This document shows, one piece after another, positions 35,903 to 46,431 of a stretch of 64,000 nt of DNA. The notes below the pieces were generated by a model. That model did no database searches. It saw only the letters and a program-made list of their open reading frames with translations, and had not been told where the DNA came from. Position numbers and translations under genes: made by a program. The DNA comes from Cyclotella cryptica (Eukaryota > Bacillariophyta > Thalassiosirophyceae > Thalassiosirales > Thalassiosiraceae), in NCBI GenBank assembly GCA_013187285.1, contig JABMIG010000273.1, forward strand, positions 124,001-188,000, given 5' to 3'. Each line of letters opens with the position of its first letter. The first letter of the stretch is position 1.

Positions 35903-36315
35903 TGACATAGGCCAAGAATCAGCCCATTTTTGTACCCATTGGTACAAAATACAAAAGGAGCATTCTCAGGACTCCCCAGGCGGGAAGTCCACTGCCCCTG
36001 ATCCAAAAGGCAATGACTCCCCAACATTGGAGTCCACAAAAGGCTAGGACTCCCCACCGCAGGAGTCCACTGCCCTATGGGCTCCGGAACACCAGAGTCC
36101 ATAGCTCCTTCATTTAAGAAGGCTAAATACATTCCAAATGTGTGTAGAATCTACACACATTTCGTTTGCATTGTTTGGGTTGGAAGAGCAGCTCCACTGC
36201 CCCTCCATCTTCATAATTAGAGCAAATTAAGCTCATAAAAATAAACTCTCGACCCCTGTCGAACTTACCTATATTTTTTGCGTGATATCTTTTTTGCGCC
36301 AAACGGCTCAGGTCA
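35903..36315 (+). repeat. 5' LTR of Ty3/gypsy copy 2
   Basis: 413 bp, TGACATAGG to CTCAGGTCA. Followed at once by CTATCTGCAGATAG, a perfect 14-bp palindrome, and then by the inverted pair GGTGCGA/TCGTGCACC. Confidence 0.92.
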
Positions 36316-36751
36316 CTATCTGCAGATAGCCGTGGTGCGACCTTCGTGCACCGAAACCAATGACATCCAACCCCTCCGACACGAGGTACGCTAATTATTT
36401 TTTGATTGCGAGCGGCAATTTTAACTTTTTTGCGTCAGCGATAGGTTTTTTTTCGCAATCAACGATCTCTCCAAAATCAGCTACGCGTTTGACGAATTCC
36501 TCCGGTTTCGCGATCGATGAGCTCTCCTAAAATTCTCCCGTGATCAGCGAGTTAAGCGATAAACTTCGAGCGATCGACTTTGGCGATCGGGGAGTCCTAC
36601 AAGTCGGATTAATTTTGCGATTGAGAATTCTTGCGAATTAGTTGGAAGCAAGACTTTCAAGAATTAAAAGTGGAAGAAGAAGAAAATAAAAATAAAAAAA
36701 AATCTTTTTCGAATTAACCTCCACAGGGCACCCAAGACCTTTTTCAAGGCC

Positions 36752-37962
36752 TTGTTTTATAATATGCCCCTTGGAGAGGCAATTGAGAGGATGTCGTTGA
36801 GTAAGTTGAGCCCAGAAGGCCTCAAGCCGCAGGAGTGTGAGAGGAGCTCTGGGAGGTCCAAGCCACCCATCTCCTACATCCCCACTGTCATGGACACCAC
36901 CAAGGTGGTAAATAAAATCAAGGTCTCCAACAAGATGACCTTGTCCGTCACCGTCTTCGATGAGGGAAGTCCAGAGCAGTTCCTCAACCATGTTCAGACC
37001 TCACTGGAGATCATTTCCCAGAGGGGCTTAGACACGGATTTCGAGGAAGCATGCAAGGCAGACAAGAAGGCTGAGGAAAAACTGACTGCGGCCACTGCGG
37101 CCAAAGCCAAGTACAAGGGAACAGACAAAAGTTCTCCCGTCCTCCAGGCATGGACAAAGGCAACTGCTGCCAAAATCCGTAGCCAAGAGGGCATAGAGTC
37201 CGCTGGCCAAGCGATCTTCTTGCAGTATTCCACCCAACTGTCGGAAACTGCTCGTCGTCCTTCGACCAACATTGTCGGGGAACAGATCAACTGCGAACCC
37301 TGGACCGATGTGTATGGGTTGAACACCCCACAAAACGCTCAGAAACCTGGGACTCCTTCAGGGAGTGTGTCCAGTTGCACCTGCAGACTGTCTTTAGGAC
37401 TGATGCAGTGGAGCAAGAAAGGTTCTACGTCAGCAATGGGCCGAAGAAACCTAACAGGGTACCCATCAGGGACTTTGTGCAGAGGATCCAATGCCTTAAC
37501 GGGTATGTAGAACTCTTGCTGTGCCTGTTTTACTCTTCAAAGGCTGCAAAGTTGACGAGAGTATGCGGACCCTTTGATGATGCTGACTTGGCAAGCCACA
37601 TCCTCAGGATGGTTCCTAGGAACTGGCAGAACCAATACGAGCTCAGTGGAGCTTTTGTTCCACAGAGTGTCAGGGAACTTCTCGAAGTCCTTGAATACAT
37701 CGAGAAGGCCTACCCCACCAAGAAGGTTGGAGAAGGGCCCAAAAATGCAGCCAAGTCTAGCGACTCAACTAAGAAGAAGATTGTCTCTTTTAGTGACCGG
37801 ATTCCAGAGAAACGATGCGCAGAGAAGTGCTGTTTTCTCTGGAAGAAGCATGGGGGCGCACATACCACCCACAGCACTCCAGATTGCCGGAACTGCGAAT
37901 CCAATGGGACCCCGAAGCCAAGCTTCAAGGGGAAAACACCAAATGGAGCCTCTCGTGGATAA
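36752..37962 (+). pseudogene. gag region of Ty3/gypsy copy 2 (fossil)
   Basis: Same capsid-type region as in copy 1, with VPIRDFVQRIQCLNGYVELL and a late Cys/His cluster ending HTTHSTPDCRNC. About 400 codons in total, with at least one break. Confidence 0.82.
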
Positions 37963-39092
37963 GAGAGACCTGCTCGAGGAAGAAGTAGCTATGCGCAGCT
38001 ATCCACTAAAATCGACAAACTTACCAAGTCCAACAAGAAAATGAAACGCGCTATCAGCAAGAAGAAGCGTAAGCATCACGACATGAGTGATAGTGATGAT
38101 TCAGACTCATCCTGAGATGATGGGTTGGGGAGTACTAAGAAATTGTGTAGTAAACTTGACTGTAATGACATGATCAACATCAATGTTAGTCTGATTAAAA
38201 CTTCCCCATGTGCCAACATAACATTTTCTGATTCAAACAATGTCAGTTCGAATCCAACACAAGACCTAGGAAATCTTGCAGTTGAACGTTGAACCAACAC
38301 AGAGTGAAACAATTGCCGAATTGTCGGACCCCGAACTCTTGGATGACCTTTTCAACAGTGTGAACCCCCCTTTGACAGGTAAAGAAGGAGAGGTCACTAC
38401 TGTAGTAGCCAAAGCATGTTACTTAATGACTGAAAATCCAGCCCTTAAGAACCTTGAACACTCTACAGGGCGTCGTACCAGTAACACGATCATCAAGATC
38501 CTACTTGATAGTGTATCTGATGGTGACCTCTTGTTGCATGAAAAGCGAACAGAGAAACACTTTCCCTACTTGACTAGGCAGGTGCCAAAGGTGCCAAAGT
38601 CTTGGCACACGTCAAATGAGAGCTTCCTGACCAAAGGAAAGAGCGAAGATAGTTGAAATTCTTTGAGTATTTAAACAGTAAGCAGTACTTAGTGACTCCA
38701 GAAGTAGTAGAGTACGATAAGAAGAAAGTGACTAAGTCAGTGTTTGACCTCATTCTCGGATGCAAAACCATGAAAGAGATTGGAATTGTTCTAGATTTTC
38801 AAACAAAAGAAATTACCATTGACCAAGTCATTTTGCCAATGAGAGATGTCAATAGTCTGACCAAATCGAACCTGGATAAAGCTTGGGCTGTTAACAATAG
38901 CATGGCAAATGAACCACAAAGTACGCAGGAAGCAACACAGCGGGTAGTTAAAATCCTAGATGCAAATTATAAGAAGGCAGACCTCCAATCAATTGTTAGC
39001 ACCAATTGTACTCACCTTAGTCTCCAAGACCAAAACTCGTTGCTGGAGTTACTCACACATTTTGAGGAACTTTTTGATGGAACACTAGGTGA

Positions 39093-41861
39093 TTGGAACA
39101 CAGAGCCTGTGTCCTTGAACTCAAAGAAGGCGCAAAGCCATATCATGGCAAGGCATACCCAGTACCAAAATCTTGCAAAGAAACAACTATCAAAGAACTG
39201 AATAGATTATGCAAACTGGGAGTGGTAGAGTTTCAGCCCGAATCGGAATGGGCGTCACCATCATTTATCACTGGAAAGAAAGACGGAACTGTACGCTTTC
39301 TCACTGATTTTAGGGAGGTAAATAAACGACTAGTCAGAAAGCCGTTTCCATTACCCAAAATCAGTACAGTTCTGCAAGAGCTAGAAGGATTTACCTATGC
39401 TACAACCCTAGATTTAAACATGGGTTATTATACCATTAGATTGGATCCCGATTCATCCAAAATATGTACCCTCATTTTTCCATGGGGCAAATATTCTTAC
39501 CTCCGGTTGCCAATGGGCATCGCTGGTTCACCAGATATTTTTCAAGCAAAAATGTCATCACTAATGGTAGCCTTAGAGTTCGTAAGAGCTTACCTTGATG
39601 ATTTGTTATGCATCACAAAGGCAAATCTGGAAGACCACCTTGACAAACTGAAAATGGTGCTTACCAGGTTACGCGAGGCGGGCTTGCGAATCAACGCCCA
39701 AAAATCGTCTTTCTGTGCCATAGAAACTGAGTATTTAGGTTATACCCTCACACGAACAGGGATTAAACCTCAACAGAAAAAGGTTCAAGCGATTCTTGCG
39801 ATCTCACCGCCGAAAAATGTCAAAGACCTCCGTAAGTTCCTGGGCATGGTCCAGTATTATAGAGATCTTTGGGCAAGACGCAGCAAAGTGCTTGCCCCAC
39901 TCACCTCACTGGTAGGAGAGTGTGGTCACACCAAGGTCACCAGAGCCAATAAGACAAAGAAACGTCCATGGTACTGGGACACGGTGCATCAAAAAGCATT
40001 CGATGACGTAAAGACTACAATTGCCAAGGATGTAGTCTTAGCCTATCCCGATTATTCAAGGGAATTTGAGATATACACTGATGCCTCGTCTAAACAACTT
40101 GGATCAGTTATCACCCAGGGTAATAGGCCCCTTGCGTTTTTCAGCAGGAAACTGTCAACAGCGCAACAGAAATACAGCGTGACCGAGCTTGAACTACTGG
40201 CCATAGTGGAAACACTGAAAGAGTTCAAAGGCATGTTGTGGGGACAAAGATTGAAAGTCTATACAGACCATAAGAATCTAATCCAGGACGCGCTTGGATT
40301 GACCTCTGACCGTGTCTACCGATGGAGATTGCTCCTCAAGGAATTTGGCCCCGAAATTGTTTACATTAAAGGCACACATAATACTGTCGCCGACGCCATC
40401 TCTCGCTTAGACATCGGACCCATTCCGAGTGAGCATGAAAACTGGATGACGTTTACAAAATGCTGGTGTTATTACACCATGCAAGAAGAGAGTGCAATTG
40501 ACACCTCTGCATACCAAGAGGAAATGAATCTGGTATTTGCAAACCGCAGCAAAGAAGATGTAATCTACCCGTTAACAGTACGAGAGATTGCAGAAGCACA
40601 AAAGCTTGATGCCAGCTTGAAGACAATGAAAGATCAGTACTCGACACAATTGGTCGAAAGTACAGAACTCCTCTGTAAGGACGGAAAAATGATCATTCCA
40701 AAAGATCTTCAACATCGTGCAGTTAGTTGGTACCACCACTATCTACAGCACCCTGGACACACGAGACTCGAAGAAACCCTTCGTGCTGCAATGTACTGGA
40801 AAGGTATGCAAAATACCGTCCGTAAATATGTCAAAAACTGTCATGCATGCCAAGTAAACAAGAGGCATAAGCATAAGTATGGGAAACTCCCTACTAAGAT
40901 CGCCATCACAAACCCTTGGGAAGTACTATGTGTGGACCTGATAGGCCCGTACACAATCAAAGGTAAAGATGGGACAGTAATTGATTTCATGTGTCTGACT
41001 ATGATTGATCCAGCTTCCAGCTGGTTTGAAATAGTTGAACTGCCGGTAATCACTGAGGCGATTATTCCCCTGGATACAAAAGGGCGTAGGAGCAAAAAGG
41101 ACAATGAAGAACCTAAGTTAGCATACTTTGATAAGTCATCAGCAATGATCAGCAACTTAGTGAATAAGACCTGGTTTAGTAGGTATCCACGTTGTCAATA
41201 CATAATTTATGACAATGGAAGCGAATTCAAACTTCACTTCAAAGCCCTATGTGAATCATATGGGATCACGAGTAAGCCTACCAGTGTCAAGAATCCTCAA
41301 GCGAATGCTATTCTAGAACGAGTGCACCAGGTGATATCATCTATGCTCCGTACAGCTGAAATAGACATGGCCCCTTCAGTAGAGCCAAGCGACATAGATA
41401 CGTTCGTGACGAACGTCGCTTGGGCCATTCGCTCAACATACCACACAGTACTAAAAGCCTCCCCAGGTGCAGCCATTTTTGGATGGGACATGTTGTTCGA
41501 CATTCCCTTCCTGGCCGACTGGAATAAAATTGGAGAATATAGGCAACACCAAACAGACCAAAACACAGAACGGGAAAATCGCTCACGTCGTGATTGGGAC
41601 TATAAAATTGGTGATCAAGTACTTCTTATTAAAGATGGTATACTCCGCAAAGGCGAAAGCAGGTATGAAAGTGATCCTTGGACTATCACAACAGTTCATA
41701 CGAATGGCACCATCAGGATTCAACGCGGAACAAAATCAGAAAGATTGAATATTCGAAGAGTTACACCTTTTTTAACAACCAAATGTAAACCAAAAATAAT
41801 GTCAGTTTTCAAAAACGGCATCTCCCTCTTCAAACAACACTTACTCGTTACATATATTTAA
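39093..41861 (+). CDS. Ty3/gypsy copy 2 pol: RT, RNase H, integrase (922 codons, fossil)
   Basis: An open frame of 922 codons. From the N-terminus: reverse transcriptase with YLDDLLC at roughly residues 168-174; RNase H beginning about residue 325 (FEIYTDASSKQLGSV); then integrase with an HH...CC zinc site (HHYLQHPGHTRLEE through CHACQ) at about residue 550-590 and a DDE core (VDLIGPYTIKGKDG; YDNGSEF). In the family, gag and pol are made as a polyprotein, in some members by frameshifting. The protease part lies upstream and is less well preserved. The start at 39,093 is only the first ATG of the open stretch, not a demonstrated start. Confidence 0.9.
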   Translation: MEHRACVLELKEGAKPYHGKAYPVPKSCKETTIKELNRLCKLGVVEFQPESEWASPSFITGKKDGTVRFLTDFREVNKRLVRKPFPLPKISTVLQELEGFTYATTLDLNMGYYTIRLDPDSSKICTLIFPWGKYSYLRLPMGIAGSPDIFQAKMSSLMVALEFVRAYLDDLLCITKANLEDHLDKLKMVLTRLREAGLRINAQKSSFCAIETEYLGYTLTRTGIKPQQKKVQAILAISPPKNVKDLRKFLGMVQYYRDLWARRSKVLAPLTSLVGECGHTKVTRANKTKKRPWYWDTVHQKAFDDVKTTIAKDVVLAYPDYSREFEIYTDASSKQLGSVITQGNRPLAFFSRKLSTAQQKYSVTELELLAIVETLKEFKGMLWGQRLKVYTDHKNLIQDALGLTSDRVYRWRLLLKEFGPEIVYIKGTHNTVADAISRLDIGPIPSEHENWMTFTKCWCYYTMQEESAIDTSAYQEEMNLVFANRSKEDVIYPLTVREIAEAQKLDASLKTMKDQYSTQLVESTELLCKDGKMIIPKDLQHRAVSWYHHYLQHPGHTRLEETLRAAMYWKGMQNTVRKYVKNCHACQVNKRHKHKYGKLPTKIAITNPWEVLCVDLIGPYTIKGKDGTVIDFMCLTMIDPASSWFEIVELPVITEAIIPLDTKGRRSKKDNEEPKLAYFDKSSAMISNLVNKTWFSRYPRCQYIIYDNGSEFKLHFKALCESYGITSKPTSVKNPQANAILERVHQVISSMLRTAEIDMAPSVEPSDIDTFVTNVAWAIRSTYHTVLKASPGAAIFGWDMLFDIPFLADWNKIGEYRQHQTDQNTERENRSRRDWDYKIGDQVLLIKDGILRKGESRYESDPWTITTVHTNGTIRIQRGTKSERLNIRRVTPFLTTKCKPKIMSVFKNGISLFKQHLLVTYI

Positions 41862-41971
41862 CAGACTCTTTAGTTTGTTACAGTTACTCTCATGAGAACA
41901 CTTTTTTCACCTAAAAACATATTTAGGTTTTTTGTTCCGTTTTTACCTGATACCTCTATACGTGGGGCGAG

Positions 41972-42395
41972 TGACATAGGCCAAGAATCAGCCCATTTTT
42001 GTACCCATTGGTACAAAATACAAAAGGAGCATTCTCAGGACTCCCCAGGCGGGAAGTCCACTGCCCCTGATCCAAAAGGCAAGGACTCCCCAACATTGGA
42101 GTCCACCGCCCTGGTCCAAAAGGCTAGGACTCCCCACCACAGGAGTCCACTGCCCTATGGGCTCCGGAACACCAGAGTCCATAGCCCCTTCATTTAAGAA
42201 GGCTAAATACATACCAAATGTGTGTAGAATCTACACACATTTTGTTTGCATCGTTTGGATTGGAAGAGCAGCTCCACTGCCCTTCCATCCTCACAATTAG
42301 AGCAAATTAAGCTCATAAAAATAAACTCTTCGACCCCTGTTGAACTTACCTATATTTTTCGCATGATATTTTTTTGTGCCAAACGGCTCAGGTCA
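41972..42395 (+). repeat. 3' LTR of Ty3/gypsy copy 2
   Basis: 424 bp, same ends as the 5' LTR, longer by one indel. CGGTT follows. Confidence 0.92.
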
Positions 42396-42418
42396 CGGTT
42401 GGATCCGTGGTTGGTAAA

Positions 42419-42459
42419 GGGGGGGGGGGTTTTTTTGGGGGGGGGGGGGGGGGGGGGGG
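42419..42459. repeat. G-homopolymer tracts
   Basis: A run of about 11 G, then 8 T, then about 22 G, just right of the Ty3 duplication, within the decayed copia-like coding region. Read on the minus strand it would be a polyproline linker. It could be slippage, a G-quadruplex-forming tract or an assembly artefact. Confidence 0.9.
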
Positions 42460-43680
42460 CACTGGAGCGGTGGCGGTTCCGGAGGGCAGGCAATTGGGGT
42501 GGTGGCCCATTTGGCAAAGAGATTTCAGAGGGCAGTGATGGCCAGAGTTGGGAGAGACGGGGGCGTCCACAATGGTGGAGGAGAGGAAGTTGATTGCATA
42601 GAGAAGGCATTCATCATAGGTGATGGCAGGTTGTTTGAGATCGCTGTGGCAGAATTCAACTGTGGTGTCTGAGATGAAAACACAGTTGGTGGTGGAGTCC
42701 ATGACTTGGAAGCAGCGGTCGTGGTGCAAGGCGGGGCCAATGTTGAAGCCATCTCAGCCTTGGAAGTCCCAGGATTTCTGGGTGGAGACCTTGTTGTGGA
42801 TGATGACGGGACTACCAATGGGACCAAGGGGGGTAGCATCAAAATTGAGAGGGCCATCAAAGGACTCCCAGGCTGAGATGGCTGGGGCTATGGTGGATTG
42901 GTACAGTAGGTTACGGGTATTTTGGTTTGTGGGAGGAGCTTGTCCCACAGGTAGTTGGGAAAGAGGTGTCAATGCCAGCTAGAATGCTGAGGAAGTGGGT
43001 CTTGAAGGTTTTGATGGCGTGTTCTGCAGTATTGAAGCGATGGTCATTAGGGGGGACTAGTTGGTAGGTGGCCTTCCAGGTGTGGGTGATGTCATGGCGG
43101 TAGTCTTTTCTGGCCTTGTTGTCCAGGATTTGGTGGTCCACAAGTGGCCCCTGTCATGTAGTCGAGCCATGATGCGTCCATGTGCTGCGATGCCGTGGCA
43201 GTAGTGGTGGGACTGAAAAGGTTCTACGAGGATTGCATTGCTGTTGCAATGGACGGCAAGCATGATGTATTGGTTGCCGCCTGTGGGAGCGGGTGGGGAA
43301 GCAGCCCATGTCATCAGTGTAGAGCTTGCTGATGGGTTTGACTGCGATGTGGTGTTCATGCGACAGGGTAGGCAAGGTCAAGGGGGGCAAGGCTGGCAGG
43401 GGAAAGGATTGGCTTGTTTGGGTTAAGTGGAGCGGATTCCCCTGTGAGTTTGAGTGAGTTGCCCTTTGATGGTCTTGGTGCTGGCTGGACAATACCGGGT
43501 GACGTTGACATAGGTGAGGCCGAGCCAGCTGGTGTAGTTGCTGGCTTTGATGGCGGCAAGCTAGGTGGACTTGACAGGGAATCCAGCTGCTGCATGAAGG
43601 TAGTGCACAAGGGCACCTTTGCTCGGATGATTGGTGTCAGTGAGAGCTGCGGGAGTGTTAAGGGGAATGTGGTGGAAGGT
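42460..43680 (-). pseudogene. copia-like integrase region (fossil)
   Basis: Minus-strand blocks GGNQYIMLAVHCNSNAILVE and YQLVPPNDHRFNTAEHAI match copia-group integrase cores, followed by a PLGPIGSPVIIHNK-type block. Broken repeatedly. Confidence 0.8.
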
Positions 43681-45591
43681 CAAGAAGTGCCACAGTTCAG
43701 CGCATGTGGGTTCATGCAACCCTTGGAGGAGGATGGAGTTGTTGGTCTTATTGAAGATGATGACGGTATCTGCATCAAAGAGGATGCGGCAGCCATTGTC
43801 ACAGAGCAGTCAACTCCAAGGAGGGTGTGTATGAACAAGGGCATGATTTTGCCACTGCAAACGGGGAGTGTCGAGAGGAGGTAGTCAGCTTGGGCTGAGG
43901 AGTGGTGGCAGGCTCCCGCTGCGTTGGTCACAGTGGAGGTGGGAGCAGAGGGGTTGACATTGGTGACTGGCACATTTGGGGCAAAGTAGATGTCGCTGGT
44001 GCTGGAGTCAAGGATGGCGGTGTCTGAGATTTGGGCAGCGCTTCCACAGGGTGGGGAGGAGGGAGCTGCTAGGCACCTGTAAGGGTTGCTGTTGGAGGAG
44101 AGAGGTAGAGAGTGTGGGACAGTGGGTGGCTGAGGGGCTGTGTAGGAGCCAGGCATGATGGTCCATGGTGTTGGGTGGGCTGGTTTGGTGGGAGGGGGAT
44201 GAGGGGAGGAGGTTTAAGGAGTAGGATGAACAAGGGGACAACAGCAGGGCGTAATAATAAGACAATTATGATTTTTAGTGGCTGTTGTCCAGAGTTGTCA
44301 GCTGATGAGGAAGTCATCCCAGCCTTTGCTCTTGGAGGCGCCTGGCCCTTGGGGATTGTTGTGGGTCGTGGAGTCAACATGGCTGGGTTGCTTTCCCTTG
44401 CAGTCAGCGCTGGTGTGACCAGAACCAACACCCCAACCATGGGTGGAGCAGAATCCACCCAGTATCCACTTGTGTGTAATGGCAACTTGGAGTTGGAACA
44501 TGCCGTGTGAGTCAGAGGATGCAAGTGGTGGTTGGACACCTTGAGAGGGCTTATGGTTGGATGTCTTGAGGTCGTCGATGACCTTTTCAAGTTTGGTGAT
44601 TTTTTTGGCAGTGAGTTTCATGAGGGTGGCATTGGAGGAGACAAGAGAGTTGAGTGCAGCCTTTTTATTGGTGACGGCAAAGGCCGTGTTGTTGAGATGG
44701 CTTTCAAGTTTGGAGAGAGTGGGATGATGATTGCCGGATGGAGCGGTGATGCCAGGTGGTGGCCGAGGTGCCGTGGACAGCAATGGCTGCAGAAGCGCTG
44801 CCAAAGATGCCACCGCAGTTTCCGGAGGTGCATTGTTTGCACTCTACAGTTTTTTGGGCCTTCAGTGCCCAAGGCCAAGCTGACCATGTTTTGTCGGCTG
44901 GTGCAAGGCCGTCCCAGTTGAGGCGGATGGGAAAGCTGCCAACGGCAAGGAGCAGATGACGTGCGGCCTTCTTTTGGGTGTCTTTGAGGTGGTTAATATA
45001 CTCATGGATGCAAGGATCGTCCGTCCACCAACTGGGCATGGCAGCGTGAAGATGAACTATGTTGGTGGCTTCAAGCCCACCACTGCTGGAGGCAAGATGC
45101 TTGAGGTACGTGTGTATCGGCACTTTGCTGAAGAAGGTGACGGTGTCCTCGAGGGGCATGGGCCATGTTGCTTCGACAATAGTGGCAAAGAAGATGCGAA
45201 GTTGGCTCTCGACCGTCCGGATGAAGCATGGACGCCGAGCTTGGCGGTCCACACACGCTCCGTCCTGACGCTGATGGCATTGGTGGCAATGTAGGGATCA
45301 TAGGTGATGAGGGTGGTTTTGAGGCCATCGCAGTCGTGGCCGATCTCGCTGTGGTAAGCCGCAGTCTCATTGATGAAGCCAGAGAGGCTGTTGTTGTCTC
45401 CAGCAATGTTGATCGACGGGAGGAGATTCACCTTGTTGTTGGTCGGAGTGCCAGAGATGGTAAGGAAGTTGGCTATTGCGTTGGCGATGAGTGACTTGGC
45501 ATCCTCAGGAATGGCCATGGCGGTAAGTGGAGGGTGCTGCGAGGGAAGAGAGAAAAAGTGGCTAAACTAATTCAAAACAATTAACCATGTA
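43681..45591 (-). pseudogene. copia-like gag-protease region (fossil)
   Basis: Protease-like AILDSSTSDIYFAP near 44.0 kb, a Cys/His cluster near 44.4 kb and a gag-like N-terminal frame at 45,057-45,518 (MAIPEDAKSLIANAIANFLT). Decayed. Confidence 0.75.
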
Positions 45592-45851
45592 TGTAAAAGA
45601 TCACGGTATTAATTACATGGTCAATTTATGCCAACCGGTGTTGGTCGATCGGTGTTATCAACTACTGCGTGAACGAGTTACGTTCACATGTGCGCACAGG
45701 CTAGGCCTTAGTAATGAGTGGTATTCAGAGTTGTGTGATGTGTGCAAGTGTGCAATGATCATGTGACATCGTCACATGCTCTCTGTACCAGTGAGTCCTA
45801 GAGTGGGCCAGTGGGTGCATTATGTATCTGCTGGAAAGTGTGATTTCAACA
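45592..45851 (-). repeat. right (5') LTR of the copia-like element
   Basis: Shares ATGAGTGG-TTCAGAGTTG, CTCTCTGTA-CAGTGAGTC and CTGGAAAGTGTGAT-TCAACA with the left LTR. Confidence 0.75.
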
Positions 45852-45854
45852 GAA

Positions 45855-46431
45855 CTTACCAGAAAAATGTATACCAACCATACACATCTTCTGTTCCTCC
45901 TTCCTCCTCCAAAATTTGCACCTACTGTGCATGTTGCCCCTCCCACTAGTTGTATGCTTGTCATTGGCATGCGCACTTTGCAGAGATGTTAACTAAAGTT
46001 GTTTAGGGAAGGAGAGTTTCACCCTTTTTCAATTAGGTCTACTTGTGATTAGTATCCTATAATTTTACTAGGTGAACTAGTTAACAAGCATAGGTCATTT
46101 TTCCATGGTCGAATAGAGCTCAAAAAGATCTAAACATAATATTTTTAAGTGGGAATAAAACTTCTATTTACTATTTCATGTTTTTAATGATGATAGACAA
46201 ACATTTTTTGAGCGGGAATAAAACCAACAACGCGGTAATAAAACTAACGATAATATGTTTTTTAACGATTATAGATGTACATAATATTTTTTGTCCGTTC
46301 AGTATTTTTAACTCGAGCATTCAATATTTTTAACGATTTTGATGTCTATTAATGATTTCAATATTTATCAACGATTATAGATGTACATGATACTTTTTGA
46401 GCGGTGATAAACTATTTCATTTTCTGGTAAG
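45855..46431. mobile_element. 577-bp inverted-repeat element, CTTACCAG ends
   Basis: Left CTTACCAGAAAAATG and right CATTTTCTGGTAAG are inverted. The interior is AT-rich and holds repeats of AACGATTATAGATGTACATRATA. It lies within 3 bp of the copia LTR edge and separates it from the second Helitron fragment. The duplication is unclear. Noncoding. Confidence 0.6.

Larger units (their letters stand above)
35903..42395 (+). mobile_element. Ty3/gypsy LTR retrotransposon, copy 2 (fossil, mostly preserved)
   Basis: 6,493 bp with LTRs at 35,903-36,315 and 41,972-42,395, flanked by CGGTT, inserted in the copia-like element. Same family and layout as copy 1. The reverse transcriptase-RNase H-integrase part is a single long open frame; the gag and protease part has a few breaks. 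The LTRs differ at about 15 positions plus one indel of about 11 bp, near 3.7 percent, so it is older than copy 1 although better preserved in pol. A purine-rich CGTGGGGCGAG tract precedes the 3' LTR. Confidence 0.94.
33838..45851 (-). mobile_element. copia-like LTR retrotransposon (fossil), host of Ty3 copy 2
   Basis: LTRs at 33,838-34,117 and 45,592-45,851 share about 80 percent identity. Without the Ty3/gypsy insert the element is about 5.5 kb. On the minus strand the order is gag with a zinc-knuckle-like CSTHGWGVGSGHTSADCKGK, protease (AILDSSTSDIYFAP), integrase (LVPPNDHRFNTAEHAIKTFK), reverse transcriptase and RNase H (HSDAAYLNAS). Integrase before reverse transcriptase is the Ty1/copia order, and the style is like diatom CoDi elements. 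It is heavily broken, with well over ten interruptions, and is clearly older than either Ty3 copy. I see no clean target duplication at its outer edges. Confidence 0.85.

Noticed and set aside
36316-36360. tRNA-like fold after the LTR
   Set aside because: Hairpins are present but no cloverleaf or anticodon arm can be built with confidence.
42246-42593. Gly-rich 115-codon frame
   Set aside because: Created by the G homopolymers across an LTR boundary.
45852-45856. Target duplication of the copia-like element
   Set aside because: GAACT on the right does not match TAACA on the left; the edge touches another element.
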